A DNA stretch of 64,000 nucleotides, from NCBI GenBank assembly GCA_000827325.1, contig KN832872.1:248001-312000 (forward strand). The letters are read 5' to 3'. The translations under genes and the position numbers were made by a program. Each line of letters opens with the position of its first letter. Position 1 is the stretch's first letter. This DNA comes from Oidiodendron maius Zn. Taxonomy: Eukaryota > Ascomycota > Leotiomycetes > Myxotrichaceae. Of this stretch, positions 44,574 through 56,908 are shown piece after piece. The notes under the pieces are model-generated. The model did not search any database and had not been told where the DNA came from. It was given only the letters and a program-made list of their open reading frames with translations.

Positions 44574-45005
44574 CTGTCATGCTTGAATAAAGCCTAAAAT
44601 TTATTATCTTCTGCAAGCTACTAAACGGGGATACAATATCACATTACGCAAAGCCGGAATTCATATTGGATAATAGTTCATAGATCACCTAGTATATACA
44701 ATACATGCTTCGTAAACTTTGCAGGTGATATCCAAGCCGAATATCTACCCTTATACGGGTCAAAACGTGAAATTCGTCCCAGTCATATCAAAGCATCGAC
44801 GGAGACAGCACAACAGGGCGCATATAACAGTAGAGATATATTATATATCCATTCATGAGGGGAGCTGCTTGGCATCCTTGTTTTGTCGCCCCCACGAGAA
44901 GCAGTTCAAGCTTCGCCAGAATCCAACGCGCCTATATCAAAACACTCAGATCAGTAGCTGATCTAAAAATTCAAAATATTAGATTCCATTATCGGAGAAG
45001 AGCTC

Positions 45006-46886
45006 TTACCTGCCGGGTTGCAGGTCTTTGCTCTCCCCGTTTACTGGTTCCTTCTCTGTTCCGGGCGCCACTGGTTTTGATTCCGGTACTGTAGCAGCAG
45101 CGGCAGTAGAAGTGCTGCCATCTGCCGGGTCTGTTGATACTGCTTCCATGCCGTTAATCTCGGCACTCTCTCGCCCATCGACGTTCTCCTGGACTCTCAC
45201 AAGCTTGGCTCTCAGCTCATTGACGTAATCCGACGGCTTTTCCATCTTTGCAGCCACGAGGGCAATGAGGGCCGCTCCGACCCCAGAACCGTCCTTGGCT
45301 ATACCTATGCGGATTCTCTTCTCTCCTTCTGGGCCAATTCCATTCATCACCCTCAGCGAACTGCGCATGTAGTCCTCAAAGTTGGGGTAGAATTCGACTA
45401 AAGAGCCGTCCACTCCAATATCCACAATATCTTCTTCAGGGATGGGAGTGTCTCCAGCATCTGAAGTCTTGATAGCATCAGTACCCGAGGATGCTAATGC
45501 GTTATTTTTGAGACGACCCGTCTGTAAGACAATGGCTCCGACTGCAATACCTGCTAACCTCCCTGCACGTTTCCCAATTGCATGGGCAATGTCTTTGACC
45601 GCCTGGGCATCTTCGATAGATGGCGCGGAGACGCCTAGACACTTTTCAATCTCTTGGCGCAGAGCGCGAAGTCCGACGCTGTTGTCTGCCTCGGCAATCG
45701 AAAGAATGCTGCTATCAACTGCCCACTGCATATATAAGGGCGAGGAGGGAGTAACTGTTGTTGTAGAGTTGTAGTCATTGTGCGAGGAATCATCGTCTCG
45801 GAATAAGGGGATAGTTGGAGACTTCATAACCTGGACGAGGGCGATGCGCAGGATTTCTCCAAGAAACATGCCAGAGATACGCTTCTCGAACATTTGGATC
45901 CCGGGGTTAACACTCTCTCTATCCAGAATATTGTCATAGACTGTCGTAGGTAGAACTTTCATTCCATTGTCAAAAGAGCCCCATTCCGTATTGATAACCA
46001 TCTCTCCGGTCGAGGAGTCATACTCTCCTCCCATGGGCTTGGTGATCTTGGACAGCTTCTCAAGATATGCACCGTTGGTGCCTGTCCCAAATATAGCTCC
46101 AAGGAGTGTTCCGGTCTTGCCAGGAGATGTATATGAGCGGGCCATAAGTGTGCCAACAGTGTCATTCACAAGGGCTGCTACTTTGACAGGTAGCTTGAGA
46201 AGATCGAGCTCCTCCTGCAGCAAGGCGCAGACATCCTGGCCAATTGCATCAGGAATATTAAACCCCTTTGTCCACCGGATAAGGGTCCCTCTGTTGATTC
46301 CAATCTGGTGCACGGGGAAGCTGAAGGTGAAGCCCAGTCTGAAAATATTTTCGTCTCTGTAGCCTTCCGGTGTGCTGACGGTCTGACGTCGCCTAACATG
46401 GGCTTCAAAGTGGTCTTCGTGGTGTTTCTTTAAAAATATTTCAATCTGCTTTGCCAGGAAAGCGAAGAGCTCCTTTGCAGTTTTAGCTTCCATCAGCTCT
46501 CGTGGAATTGGCACCTTCGATTGGGTCAGGCTGAAGGTTGTATCTCCATGCAGCTGAATCGAGCAGACACGAAAATTTGTTCCTCCGAGGTCCACTGCCA
46601 AGTAAAGTCCCTGGACAGGTAAGTTATATATCTAGATGAGAGGGCAAGAAGTCTTGCAAACCTTTTCCGTGCCATTGGGAACCCCAGTCACATATGTGGG
46701 GATCTGGCTCATAGTTGTCGCATTCTTCTCCAACCCCTCATCTGCGTCATTGTCAGCATGGAGATTGTGTATCTGGGAGCTGCACGCACTCATCTCAGCC
46801 ACAAACTCATCACCAATAGCCCGCACGACGTCATCTGGGAAATCAAACTCTGCGGCGACGCGCTTGGCCTCCGCAAGAAGGGCCAT
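45006..46886 (-). CDS. Hexokinase-family protein, long form (HxkC-like candidate)
   Basis: Exons 46662-46886 and 45006-46610 give 609 residues from the ATG at 46886 (MALLAEAKRVAAEFDFP). Visible motifs are the phosphate-1 loop LAVDLGGTNFRVCS, FTFSFPVHQIGINRG, the catalytic region VNDTVGTLMA with its aspartate, and IFGTGTNGAYLEKL. Further on come WGSFDNG and near the end SGVGAALIALVAA. Core ATP- and sugar-binding residues look intact, so glucose or hexose phosphorylation is plausible. It is longer than classical hexokinases (about 490): there are loops with Thr/Ser-rich sequence near residue 350 and a Pro/Ala/Glu-rich tail of about 65 residues. Aspergilli have atypical members (HxkC, XprF) with extra length and regulatory roles. 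The stop at 45006 overlaps a good donor (AG/GTAAGA), so an alternative C-terminal exon is possible. A longer N-terminus is discussed in the findings. Confidence 0.82.
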
Positions 46887-49800
46887 CTTGTGTGGTCTCG
46901 AGACAGGTGCCTGGGTTAGGAACGGATGGGGAACTTCGCAAACCCCAGCCGCGAGATGGGCTGATGGGGAGTAAGAGGTCGAGGAGAAGACTTTGGAGGG
47001 TGATGTCGACAGAAATGGGGCATCCGCGAAGAGAAATTGGATCACCTGGGAGAGGGGAAGACGTCAGTCAGCTGCAGCAAGCACAACGCGGGCCACCCCG
47101 CCATGGCAGAGTTTAGTTTCGCCACCTCGTTGGGCGAGGAGAGCGCGGGGAAGGTCGTACGCCAAACTCACCAGGACGAGGGCCAGCGACGCGAATGAAA
47201 CCAGGTGCACCAGGCTGATAGAGGATCGGGACGACGACGACACCCCGGCGGCCTTGTGAGAAGCAGTGAAAGATGCAGGAGGGGATGGAGGAGAGGAAGA
47301 ACGAGCAGGAGAAGTATGGGGGGAGCGGGCCCCTCTCCTAGTTATGGACGACGTCTTGAGTGATGGAGGCCGCGCACCTTCCAGAGCGGCGGGGCAGAGG
47401 AGAGCAGGATAGGAAGACACCGGGACGAGAGACAGACAGACAGACGATTAGATAGCTCGGCAAGACAGGTCAACCAGACACAACTACAGCACAAATTGAC
47501 CAGCCGGGAGAGGCGCGCAGGAAAGGGCCGTTTCTGCCGTACAAGCACCACGCAGGCGCCGAGCGAGATGCATGAAAGCCCGGATCAGAGGGAATCTTGC
47601 TGTATCCGGTGGGGGCGAAGAGAATGCCAGGAGATCCGTTGAGGGGAGCTTCAGAGCTGGGTGGAGGGTTGCGGGGGCGATTGGGCAATGGCTGGGCTGG
47701 GAAAAATATTGCTTCGGCCAGACTTGCGATTTAAGCGTCAAGCGACCGCTGGCAGCGACTGGGGTGCGGGAGGAAAGGAGAGAGAGAATGAGAGAGAGAC
47801 GGGTTAGGAGAAGGACAGTTGAGGGTTTTGGAGGATAAGAGGTTGACTGTTCTTGTGAGGCTCTCTCCCCACTGTTGAGGTGTTCTACAAGAGTGGCCAT
47901 GCCATTCCCCATGGAAAAGGTAGAGACACAGTAGTCGAAACACCGCGCACACAACTCCAATGCGTAACATACCTCCGCTACGTTTGGTACACTAACCACT
48001 ACATCCACTGTTGCATGGGTTCCGCGGTATAGGTACAGGCGAAGTACGAGTGAGTGCCCTCCACTGACAGGGAACAAAGAGGCTCCAATACCAGTCGTGT
48101 CTAGGGGGCTACAGGCCTCGCAGTGCCAGGGACCGCGGCAGTATAATAAGGTAGGACGACTGCATTGCTGTCGATCAGCTTTTGAGCTCCATCCTTCGTG
48201 ATCCCGACTGGCCTCAAGAGGATTGCCTCGACAGCTCCATGGCAAAAACACCTAGACACACTGTCGTGGCTCGGGACTTATCGCGTTGCGCGAATATATC
48301 TGTCCATCCTTTCGGCCCGTCATAGAGCTTCAGCTGCAGCTCCACTGGTGGGGCGTGGTTTTCTGTAGCCAGCGCCGTTATTATTCTTTTGCCACTGCCA
48401 CGGCCAACGGAGTCCTGGAGGCGGAACGCATCACCAGATCGTGATCCGTATTACTGATTTGGAATTGATTGGTTCGTGGGCGTGATCCGGATGTCTCGTG
48501 CCCTGCCTCGTTGATTACCATACCTCTGCTTAGAGACGATTTGGATTGCCTGGAGTGGATATGCAGCCAAGGCATGGCCACTCGGAACATGAAGGGGAAT
48601 ATCCAGATGGCAGGTGCCGACATTGTGGTAAGGACGGGACGGGACGCCGAGATGTGCCAGCGTGGAGACGAAGGACGACTGGCTTCCGGATGCCCTATGG
48701 AAAGGACTGACTGCGGTACAGTGCCCAACTCGGGGATGGATTTGATGAACGAACTTGCGGATGTGCCAGCCTTGCCTTCCCAGAGAATTCCTTGCCCGTA
48801 CCGGAAGCCACAGTAATACACCGTGGTCGACTCTGGGGCGGTGCCATCACGTGATATAATCTTACCTCAGCGCCAGTTCCCCTGCGGATGAACGTCGAGG
48901 TAATGGGTCCAGACCTACCAAATATTTGGGAGTGATCATTTGTCAACATAGCAGAGGAGGGAAGCGATCCCTTAGTGTATTGGCGGTACAGAGCATGAAC
49001 CTCTGTGTCTGCCGTCAGTCCTTTATGTCTTTACAAATAAAATGAGGAATCTGCTCCGTAAGAAAGACTAAGAATAACACTGTAGATTGCTAATGTCTAC
49101 CACCTTGCCTTACCAGGAAGAGAAGTACAGGTGCAGTGGAGAGGAAGTCCTGACCACGTGACACCGCCACAGCACACGTCTCAGGCACTTACTCGGACCA
49201 GCAGGTGGATAAGGACAATGACCATCGCGAGTGGATTGGAGTATCTGCTCGCAGCTTGCTGGGCGGATGTAACCCCTCATGGGGAGCAGCGCGCCTGAAT
49301 GGGCTTGGGGGCGCCCCTTGCAAATCCAACCCGTCTATCTGGGGCTGAGGGAGAGAAACTGAGATGCCACTCGCCCAAGGATCTGTCTGACACATGAAGG
49401 GAAGATCCACGATTCAGGACTTTTTTCTTTTCCCCCGGTTGCTGCAGAGAAGTCCGGTTGCAGGACTCGATTTTCATTCCTGTGCTGCTGCCACAACTCT
49501 GCCCTACCTCAGGTCCGTTCCTTTCTTTTACCTCACCTTACTCTCGCGCAGGAGAAGAAGCATCTGCTATACCTTTAGCCGTCCAGCGCCAGCAGCGACG
49601 GGAGGACCCCTCCCCGCCACCATCAGAAAGCATAAGACTCTTAGCAAGCAGCGCAAGGCGCAGCTCCTCTTCCCTATCTGAGTTGGCGAGAAGAGAGAGG
49701 GACTACAGTCCAGTAGTACCACGCAGGACAGAGCACTCGAGCACTAAGGACATCCACACCAGCTAGGTCCCCCCATCTGCGTGCTGGGTTTGAGTTGGGC

Positions 49801-50326
49801 TGGTACATAACATAGCCAAAAGGACCCCCAGGATTCTGCCTCGCTATTGCAACCCTGTGGACAAACCACCACCAGGCCGGGTCTTCTCCCTTCCCTCTGC
49901 CTCTTCCCTCTCTCCCTCTGCCTCCCTCTTTATTCCAGACACGGCAATCTCTCGAACTCGGCCTCGACCTGCCATCCTCCCTGATCTGCGACACTACACC
50001 CGCCCCCCCACTTGTGTGCGCGCAAGACGCCAGACGCAAGTACACCACGAACAGCGCCGCCAATCCCTCGCGGCTCCTCATCGTGCCCAGCCTCCCGCCA
50101 GTACTTGTGCTAGCCAGACGAGCCTCCCAGGGTGTGGGTTCTGGTCAGGTCAAAGCCCGTCGAATGCTGACCAGTGCCCATATGCGACCACCGTTTCCTC
50201 CCCTCCACCCAGCCCATCTCGATCCATACATAATATAATAATATCCCGCGCCCGCTTCGCCGCTGAGCTGCTGTCGTCGTCGCCGTCGTCGTCGACCCTC
50301 CGTCCCGCGCTGCCCCGTCCCTCCTT
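46887..50326. other. 3.4 kb divergent upstream region of the hexokinase and Hsp70-like genes
   Basis: Both neighbours are transcribed outward. Purine-rich sequence at about 47755-47825 is CT-rich on the hexokinase strand. The plus strand is CT- and C-rich from about 49880 to 50310 just before the Hsp70-like start. Both look like promoter or leader tracts. A 255-codon minus-strand frame (47484-48251) has no motif. Part of 47045-47450 may encode an N-terminal exon of the hexokinase gene. Confidence 0.45.
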
Positions 50327-52695
50327 ATGAGTTCTCTGAACTCCCGACTGAAAGGCCTTGGGTTCGGATCCAAACGCAAGTCGAGCGCCGTCGCCGCCCC
50401 TACAACATCCTCTCCCGACCCGAACCCCACCTCCACTCCTCCTCTGCCTCCTCTGCCCGGTGCGACGAGACCCATCGACACGCCTTCATCGTCGACCTCC
50501 AGCCTGCCTATGAACCAGCCTGGTGCTGTAGGCCGCCCGCCCAGCTACACCAACAACTTCGCACCCAACCCCGCTGCCGTGGGTCGCACGGCAAGTCCTA
50601 TGGTAGGAGGCACTCCGCGCACTCCACCAACACAGATGATGGGAGGCCCTCCTCCGATCAACACCGCCAGCTCGGGATATCCTCCGCGACCTGGTACGGG
50701 CGGCATCATGCCACCCGCTGCGGGCGGTCCACCACAGTATGGCCCCCCACAATATGGAGCGCCTCCCGCTGGAGGCAGCATCGCAGCCGCGCAGTATGCG
50801 AACCGTAATGCTGTCGAGGTCGAGGGGGCTGGGAAGAATAAAGCGCAATTGATCGTGGGCATTGATTTTGTAAGTGTGTGTGCGCCGGGTTCTACGCAGT
50901 CCAGTCTGATCGTTTATAGGGTACTACGTTCTCTGGTGTGGCCTTCGCCTTTGCGACAAACTCGGAAGCTAAGGAGGATATCATCACCGAGTGGCCAGGC
51001 GCCGGCTCATACACGAAGCAGAAGGTAATTATGGCACAAGCGACTCATAGAATGAGCGTTGGCTGACGAGACAGATCCCAACCGTGCTATATTATGATCA
51101 ATACCAGAAGGTGGTGGGCTGGGGCCCGGACATCGCAGATGCCCTGGCACCAACTGGATACCCCAAGCCGGGCGTGCAGAAAGTTGAGTGGTTCAAGCTG
51201 CAACTCATGCTCTCCGGAAACACCTATATTGACCCTATCAACCTCCCCCCGCTGCCCCCTGGAAAGTCAGAGATCGACGTGGCTGCTGACTACCTGTTCA
51301 AATTACGACAAGCCATGCGAAACCAACTCCAAAAGACCCTCGGTGAAGTGTTTATAAGGGAAGAACGTAATATCAGATACTACCTGACTGTGCCTGCCAT
51401 TTGGAACGACGCAGGCAAGGCAGCTACCAGAGCGGCTGCGATCCAAGCTGGATTCCTGCGTGATGAGAACGACAACAGACTTACCCTGGTCACCGAACCC
51501 GAAGCGGCTGCGCTGTTCTGTTCCAAGGCCGGTCTCTTGAACCTCAAGATTCATGATGCCGTACTGATTGTTGACTGCGGTGGTGGTACCGTGGATTTGA
51601 TCGCATACGAGGTCGAGGAGGAGAACCCCTTCTCTGTGTCGGAGTGTACAGCTGGCTCGGGCGACTCTTGCGGATCAACAGCGCTCAACCGAAACTTTAG
51701 CAACATCTTGCGAACGAAGATCCGAAAGATGAAGCTGCCAGACGGATCCAGGACAGCTGGCCGAGTCTACGCCAAGTGCATCATGGATTTTGAGAATAGA
51801 ATCAAGGCAGATTTCCGGAACAACAACCAGAAGTGGGCTGTAGATGTGGGTATCGAGGCCGAATTCCCTGAAGCCGGTATTGAGGAAGGTTACATGACAT
51901 TCACCAACGAGGAGATCCTGCAGTGCTTTGAGCCTGTGGTGAACCGCATCTTGGAGCTGGTCCGAAATCAGATCATCGCAATCCAGGCGCAAAATAGGAC
52001 TCTCCAGAACGTATTGGTTGTTGGCGGCTTTGGCGCATCGGAATATCTCTTCCAGCAGATCAAACTTCACGTACCTCCTCAGTTCCAATCGAAGGTGGTT
52101 CGACCAATGGATTCCGTCGCAGCGATCGTCAAGGGCGCCGTCACAGCTGGTATAACCGAGCGAGTGGTCACGTCTCGTGTTGCTCGTCGCCACTACCTCA
52201 TGGCCACCCTCCAGCCATTCAAGGAGGGTCACCACCCGGAAGCCTACCGCGTGCCATCCTTAGATGGCAAGGACAGATGCAAGTTTACTCGCCAGATCTT
52301 CGTGCAGAAGGGTCAAAGAGTCAAGATTGGCGAACCGGTGAAGGTGTCGTTCTTCAGACAGGTGGCACCCGGCGCAACCCTGATGTACGAGGATATCCTA
52401 TATGCGTGTGATGACGATATCTGTCCCGAATATACCAAAGATCCCCGTAAGTGTTGTACGCTTGAAGATTAGGCCTCTTACTAACAGTATCGTAGGCGTC
52501 AAGGAAGTTGTCACTCTCACCTCGGATCTCTCTCGTAAGAATCTCGAGAAGGATTTCGAACGAATGGACACGCCGCAAGGCACGTTCTACCGTGTGTACT
52601 TCGACATCTACCTGACGCTAGACGGATCTGAGTTCAATGCCGAACTCGTGTGCCAGGGAGAAGTCATGGGCCGCTGCACGTCAAGGTTCAAATAG
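50327..52695 (+). CDS. HSPA12-like Hsp70-family ATPase with Pro/Gly-rich N-terminal extension
   Basis: Exons 50327-50869, 50920-51024, 51075-52446 and 52496-52695 give 739 residues. The first 165 are disordered, rich in Pro, Gly, Ser and Thr, with repeated GPPQYG. The actin-like ATPase domain begins at IVGIDFGTTFSGVAF (phosphate 1). It continues with LTVPAIWNDAGKAATR, TEPEAAALF, the phosphate-2 motif IVDCGGGTVDLIAYE and the adenosine motif VLVVGGFGASEYL. No substrate-binding domain with an EEVD tail is present; the C-terminus is a beta-rich domain of about 150 residues. This matches the divergent Hsp70 group that includes human HSPA12A/B, which is expanded in filamentous fungi. The group is thought to act as signalling or scaffold ATPases and not as classical chaperones; clients are unknown. 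The first intron falls directly before GTTFSG, splitting the phosphate-1 motif. Confidence 0.88.
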
Positions 52696-53506
52696 AAGTT
52701 GTGCGCAAGAGCGCGGATAACTGGCACTAGCGTCTTCGTACCTTGGGAGCATGTCAAGACTGGCACCAGGTATACAGGTGAAGAAAAATGACGGGATGTC
52801 GGGAGGACTTGTTCGAAGGGCGTGAGACGGGAGCTGGCGAGGAAGAGGTGAAGTGAGTTGACCTAGATGACTGGAGTTGGATTTCGAGCGAAGATGCATG
52901 CGAAGGAGGGTAGAGTTACATCTGCTTGGTGGGCTTTTATATAGGTGTAGGGGGTTTTCGGTTCATACGTAGAATCGTCCCAGCAATGTTTTTAGCAGCA
53001 AAAAGTAGTTTGTGTATATTGGTGATGATGTCTGCTCGAAGTTGATCAGAACCACTAGATGTGCCCTCTACCTCACCATACGTTACCGTCATCACTTGCT
53101 CCTACTAGTTAATATATGAGGGTGGAAATCGTCCGGTACTGGTTCCTGACCCTTTGTGCCTGTTCCTGGATTCGCTATCCGCGCACTCTCTTCGATACTT
53201 CCACACCCTGGGCCCTTTATCTGCGTCATAGAAACCCCCCTCCACCCCCTCGCGCGATGTTATTTTCGTTACGAAGGCGAAGTCCTCCTAAGTCAACGTC
53301 CGGGAAATGGACTTTTGCAGGCTCCTTTTGGCGATGCTGAGGAGTGTGCACAGAAACTTTAGGGCTAGACGAGAGAGCAGTATCCGCCATCTCTGCCATC
53401 TTGCATCAATAGAGTGAGAAAGATGAAATCGTCTATATAGATGTTCTTTCACGAAATCGCTAAAGGTTACGTCAGTATCGAGGACTAGTTAGCCATTCTA
53501 GTGTTG
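52696..53506. other. Convergent intergenic region, no gene seen
   Basis: This lies between the converging 3' ends of the Hsp70-like and ankyrin genes. Short frames on both strands are without motifs. Confidence 0.4.
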
Positions 53507-54290
53507 TTAAGCGCGCTTGAACTCCTCCGGATCGAAGTCGCTATCTGAACCCTCATACTCCTCAGGGATGTCCTCTTCCTCCACGACCTCGTCATCCGCA
53601 ACCACGAAATCTCCTGCATTCTGCGCAATCTCGATTGCATCCTGCAGCTGCCGGCGGAGCTCGGTGTTCGTCGGGTCGACGAGCTGCGCGGGTGTCAGCT
53701 GCGCCTTGTTCCTGATGCGCGGATCGGACCCGGCGTCGATCATCATCTCGATGAGGCCCGAGGCGAACTCGGTGTTGTCAGAGGAGGTGGGGAGGGTGTT
53801 GATGTAGCGCACGGCGGAATGGAGAGGGGTGTCGCCGTCGGTGCGGTTGATGGGGTCGCATTCAAACCCGTCTTGGTCGAGGAGCATGTCGATTATATCA
53901 TCTACGTTGGGCCTGGGGTCAGCCTGGGTTCACAGAGGAAAGGGGGAGGCAGGGTTCATACAGTTCCCTCGTAAGGCAGCCTCGTGATATATGTAGTTCC
54001 CTAGGACGGTCTTGGTCTCGTTAAGGAGAATTGCGGCTTTCTCGGCACTGCCGGCGCTGTCGATGACTTCTTGCAGGAGGTCGGTATTGTTTCTTCGTGC
54101 TGCCTCGATGAGAAGTTCGCCAGGTTTGGCACCCTTTACTCCTCCGTTAGCATCAGATACATGTTGAGCGCACGAGGATTTTGTTGTTTGACGACGGGAA
54201 AAGGCCAGAAGGTATGGAGCGTGACTTGACGGGGGCACGCCATACCTCTGCTTCCTCTTCAGGCTTTGAGCGAGATTGAGAGTCTGCCAT
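53507..54290 (-). CDS. Small ankyrin-repeat protein (fission yeast P16F5.05c / yeast YGL242C type)
   Basis: Exons 54246-54290, 53962-54133 and 53507-53901 give 203 residues. After MADSQSRSKPEEEAE come GELLIEAARRNNTDLL and the ankyrin-like helices LGNYIYHEAALRGN and DGDTPLHSAVRYIN. The third repeat is DAGSDPRIRNKAQLTPAQLV. The protein ends in a very acidic tail (VVEEEDIPEEYEGSDSDFD) closed by EEFKRA. Short ankyrin proteins with this length and acidic tail are conserved in ascomycetes as uncharacterised cytosolic or nuclear proteins. The first intron is 112 nt with an acceptor at TAAAG, chosen because it alone keeps the frame. The gene shares a 473 bp divergent promoter with RPC11. Confidence 0.82.
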
Positions 54291-54763
54291 CTTGTTTATC
54301 CACCCAAAAGTGCTTCGGTTGCCTGCTCAAACAAGGTCTTACTCTCAGAGGTTGGTTGCCTGCTGTAGGATTGTATTGTATCTCGTGGTAACCTGTTGGG
54401 CTGTGCCTTGACTTCAAGAGCGGGAGTTGTTAGAGGATGTGGGTAGAAGTTGCTCAAAGGATAATCGAATTGGGTTTGTTCAAGGCACCGTCAGATTACA
54501 AGTAGAAACTGAGATGGTTGTAGTAAGGAATATATTCGTGTCTGCTAATGTTTAGCATCTCTAGTTCGGTGCAAAGTGAATCCATGGGCTGGCTGCATGA
54601 AGTTTAGCGCCGGCGATTCGTTTCACCGCTTTTGGTGGGTTATTTTTGAACAAACCAGCTATCGAGCTGGGAATTTCGATATAATGCACCAGACCTTCCT
54701 GCTTAACTGATCTTTCATCTGGAATAGGGATTAATATTGTTTAGAGCCATCAATAGTATCAAG
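54291..54763. promoter_or_regulatory. Shared divergent promoter of the ankyrin and RPC11 genes
   Basis: Only 473 bp separate the two start codons, which face away from each other, so both promoters must fit here. No clear TATA box or known operator was recognised. The position is certain; the regulatory logic is not. Confidence 0.6.
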
Positions 54764-55206
54764 ATGTTGCTCTGTACGTTCTTAACTTCGTTCTCCACCA
54801 TTAAGCTAACATCCTAGTCTGCCCCTCGTGCTCCAATATGCTCACAGTCTCCACGACAGTTGTGTCCTCCACCGACCATACTCCCACCAATCGACTTGAA
54901 TGCCAGACCTGCCCTTACCAATTCATCCTTGAGAGACAATATTACGAGAGGAAGACCTTTGCGCGAAAAGAAAGGGAGGATGTATTTGGCGGACCAGGAG
55001 CCTGGGACAACGCAGACAAGGCACAGATCCAGTGCCCCAAAGAAGGGTGTGGGGGTGAAGAGGCTGCCTTCTTCCAGGTTCAGATCAGAAGTGCAGATGA
55101 GCCTATGACCAGCTTCTACAAGGTAATTTCAGGAGGCCAAAATGGCAAAGTGAAACTAATTCGGAAACAGTGCATGGCGTGTGGAAGTCGATGGCGAGAG
55201 AACTGA
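54764..55206 (+). CDS. RNA polymerase III subunit RPC11 (RPC10/C11), TFIIS-like zinc ribbon
   Basis: Exons 54764-54773, 54818-55122 and 55171-55206 give 116 residues, matching the family's usual 105-117. The N-terminal ribbon starts FCPSCSNML, with its second pair in LECQTCPY. The C-terminal ribbon uses CPKEGCGG and, after the last intron, CMACGSRW. Between them lies the catalytic loop RSADEPMT with the Asp-Glu pair that stimulates transcript cleavage. RPC11 acts in Pol III for RNA 3' cleavage, termination and reinitiation at tRNA and 5S genes. The first exon is only 10 nt (MLL plus one base). The last intron is 48 nt and in frame without stops. If retained it would insert 16 residues right before the last Cys pair; the spliced form is what fits the family. 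Confidence 0.92.
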
Positions 55207-55465
55207 ATGATGGACATTGAACTGGCCTCAAGACGACGTTTTGAAATGGAGATGGGGTTGAGTGTTTAGAGCTCCGAGATATTTTGCCTTTTACCTTATG
55301 TTTCAGCGAGGTGCATCTGGATAGGTTATTCCTGGCAGACAATGGCGTTCTGATACCCAGTTTCATCTAATTTAAATCTCAAACCACATCATGCGTGCTC
55401 CTATTCCGTTCTACAAATACCTAAACGCCTGGTATATCCCAATGCCCTTTGCCACACATTCTCTT

Positions 55466-55951
55466 CTATTTCCTTTCTGGCCATTCGATACCAGCTTTAA
55501 TCATCTCATCTACCAGTTTCGCGACAACATCAGGGCTTAAGATATCCGTCCTAAATTTCTCTTGCTGCAAAAGCTCCAGATTATTTAGCGTGGGGCCGGG
55601 ATATGTTAGATACTTGAGATATGGCGGCTGGGCAAAGTACTGCAAGTATTTCAGGTAGGCTATGAAAGCGGGATTCTCGAAGTACTTCTGAGAAGCAAGA
55701 TGGTTGAGGTAGAATGGCGACGAAAGAGATTGGACGAACTGTTCAGAATGTTAGAAGGACGCGACTAAAGATATAATATGTCGCTACTTGGAAATAAGGA
55801 TATGCCACGTGGAAATAATGATGTTAATCCTCACCTCTAATTCAATCTCAAATCGCGTAAACCCGCCATACTTGAGTTCTTCTGTAGGAATGGGTGGAGG
55901 GGTCTGATTCTCGATCATAGCGACATCTTGCCCCGGCGCACTGCTCGCCAT
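55466..55951 (-). CDS. med31: Mediator complex subunit Med31 (Soh1)
   Basis: Exons 55835-55951 and 55466-55738 give 129 residues from the ATG at 55951. The core is the highly conserved Med31 helix bundle: YGGFTRFEIELEFVQSLSSP runs across the splice junction, followed by FYLNHLASQKYF, FIAYLKYLQYF and PYLKYLTYPGPTLNNLELLQ. Med31 sits in the middle module of Mediator, bridging activators and RNA polymerase II in the nucleus. The intron (96 nt) falls right after FEIELE. The N-terminal 25 residues are short and Pro-rich, as in other filamentous fungi. The gene is tightly packed, with its stop 260 bp from the RPC11 stop on the other strand. Confidence 0.93.
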
Positions 55952-56908
55952 TGGGTCCTGCGGTATATGGCGCAATATGGTGCCTAATAAGATATCAGAG
56001 GTGAGCGCTGAAAATATTATTATCGTGACGTCCGACTGCGATTTTGCTGATCATGAGGCTGGAAGCAAAGGACTATGAGGGAAGAGAGATCGGGCAAGGC
56101 TGACCTGGTCGATGCACCGATGAGTGCCATTTGATTACTAATCATCGTTTTACATTCGGTGCATCCACCGATCCTGGTGATCGACCTCGTTCCTAACCTT
56201 CAGAAGCGACTCGAGCTACGGTAACAAACGAATTCGGTTTCAGCCTAATTCAAGAAAGTTATAGACAAAGACTGTTGATATGAATTGAAGTGCTACGCTA
56301 ACGCTAAGATATTCGTCAGCTAACTTGTCTGAAATGGCGGCTTTATGAGATGTAAGGCGTTGAGAGCCTGAAGTGTCTTTCCCAAATGTGTTTCCCAAAG
56401 AGCATGTGGTCTCTTCACCCACTGGAGAATATTGATTAAATATTTTTGTCCACAACTCTCTTCCTACTTTATATCAGACAATACAGTCCTTTCAATCCGG
56501 AATCTGCCTCACGACGAACATCAATCCAAACACCTAAGACTGAACTTCCTCCGCAGGAAAATGCCGCCTGATTATTGAATCCATTACCTCCGGCTCCCTA
56601 CCAGGATGCTCATAGCTACCGTCCAGTTAAATACTAAGATTTAGCTAGGTCTGGCCTGAAATAATCAGGTCAAAAAGCTGATTTGAGTAGCGTTATTTAA
56701 GAGGGTTTTTGTGATTTCAGTTTGTCTCGTGCTCGTTGCCTATCTACTCTATTCTAAATTCGTCAACCAAATAGTTACAATGAACCACTTATCCCGACCT
56801 GATCACAGAACATATCGTTATCATCTTTTCATAGTCCTCCGAAGCATGCCTGCTTTCTTCAAATGGATTCTCCCTTCGAAACAACTGCATCAGGAGGAGC
56901 GACGCTCT
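55952..56908. other. Intergenic, no gene supported
   Basis: This includes the Med31 promoter and the 3' flank of the unrecognised fragment. Frames on both strands are short or without motifs. Confidence 0.35.

Larger units (their letters stand above)
43331..45005. other. 1.7 kb convergent intergenic region rich in simple repeats
   Basis: This separates the 3' ends of pbs2 (plus) and the hexokinase gene (minus). It contains two tandem repeats, a G16 run and a diverged direct repeat of about 20 bp, all listed separately. No protein-coding frame with motifs is present. It looks like rapidly changing non-coding DNA. Confidence 0.5.

Noticed and set aside
47484-48251. 255-codon minus-strand frame upstream of the hexokinase gene
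   Set aside because: It has no recognisable domain. It overlaps CT-rich promoter sequence, and part of it may be leader.
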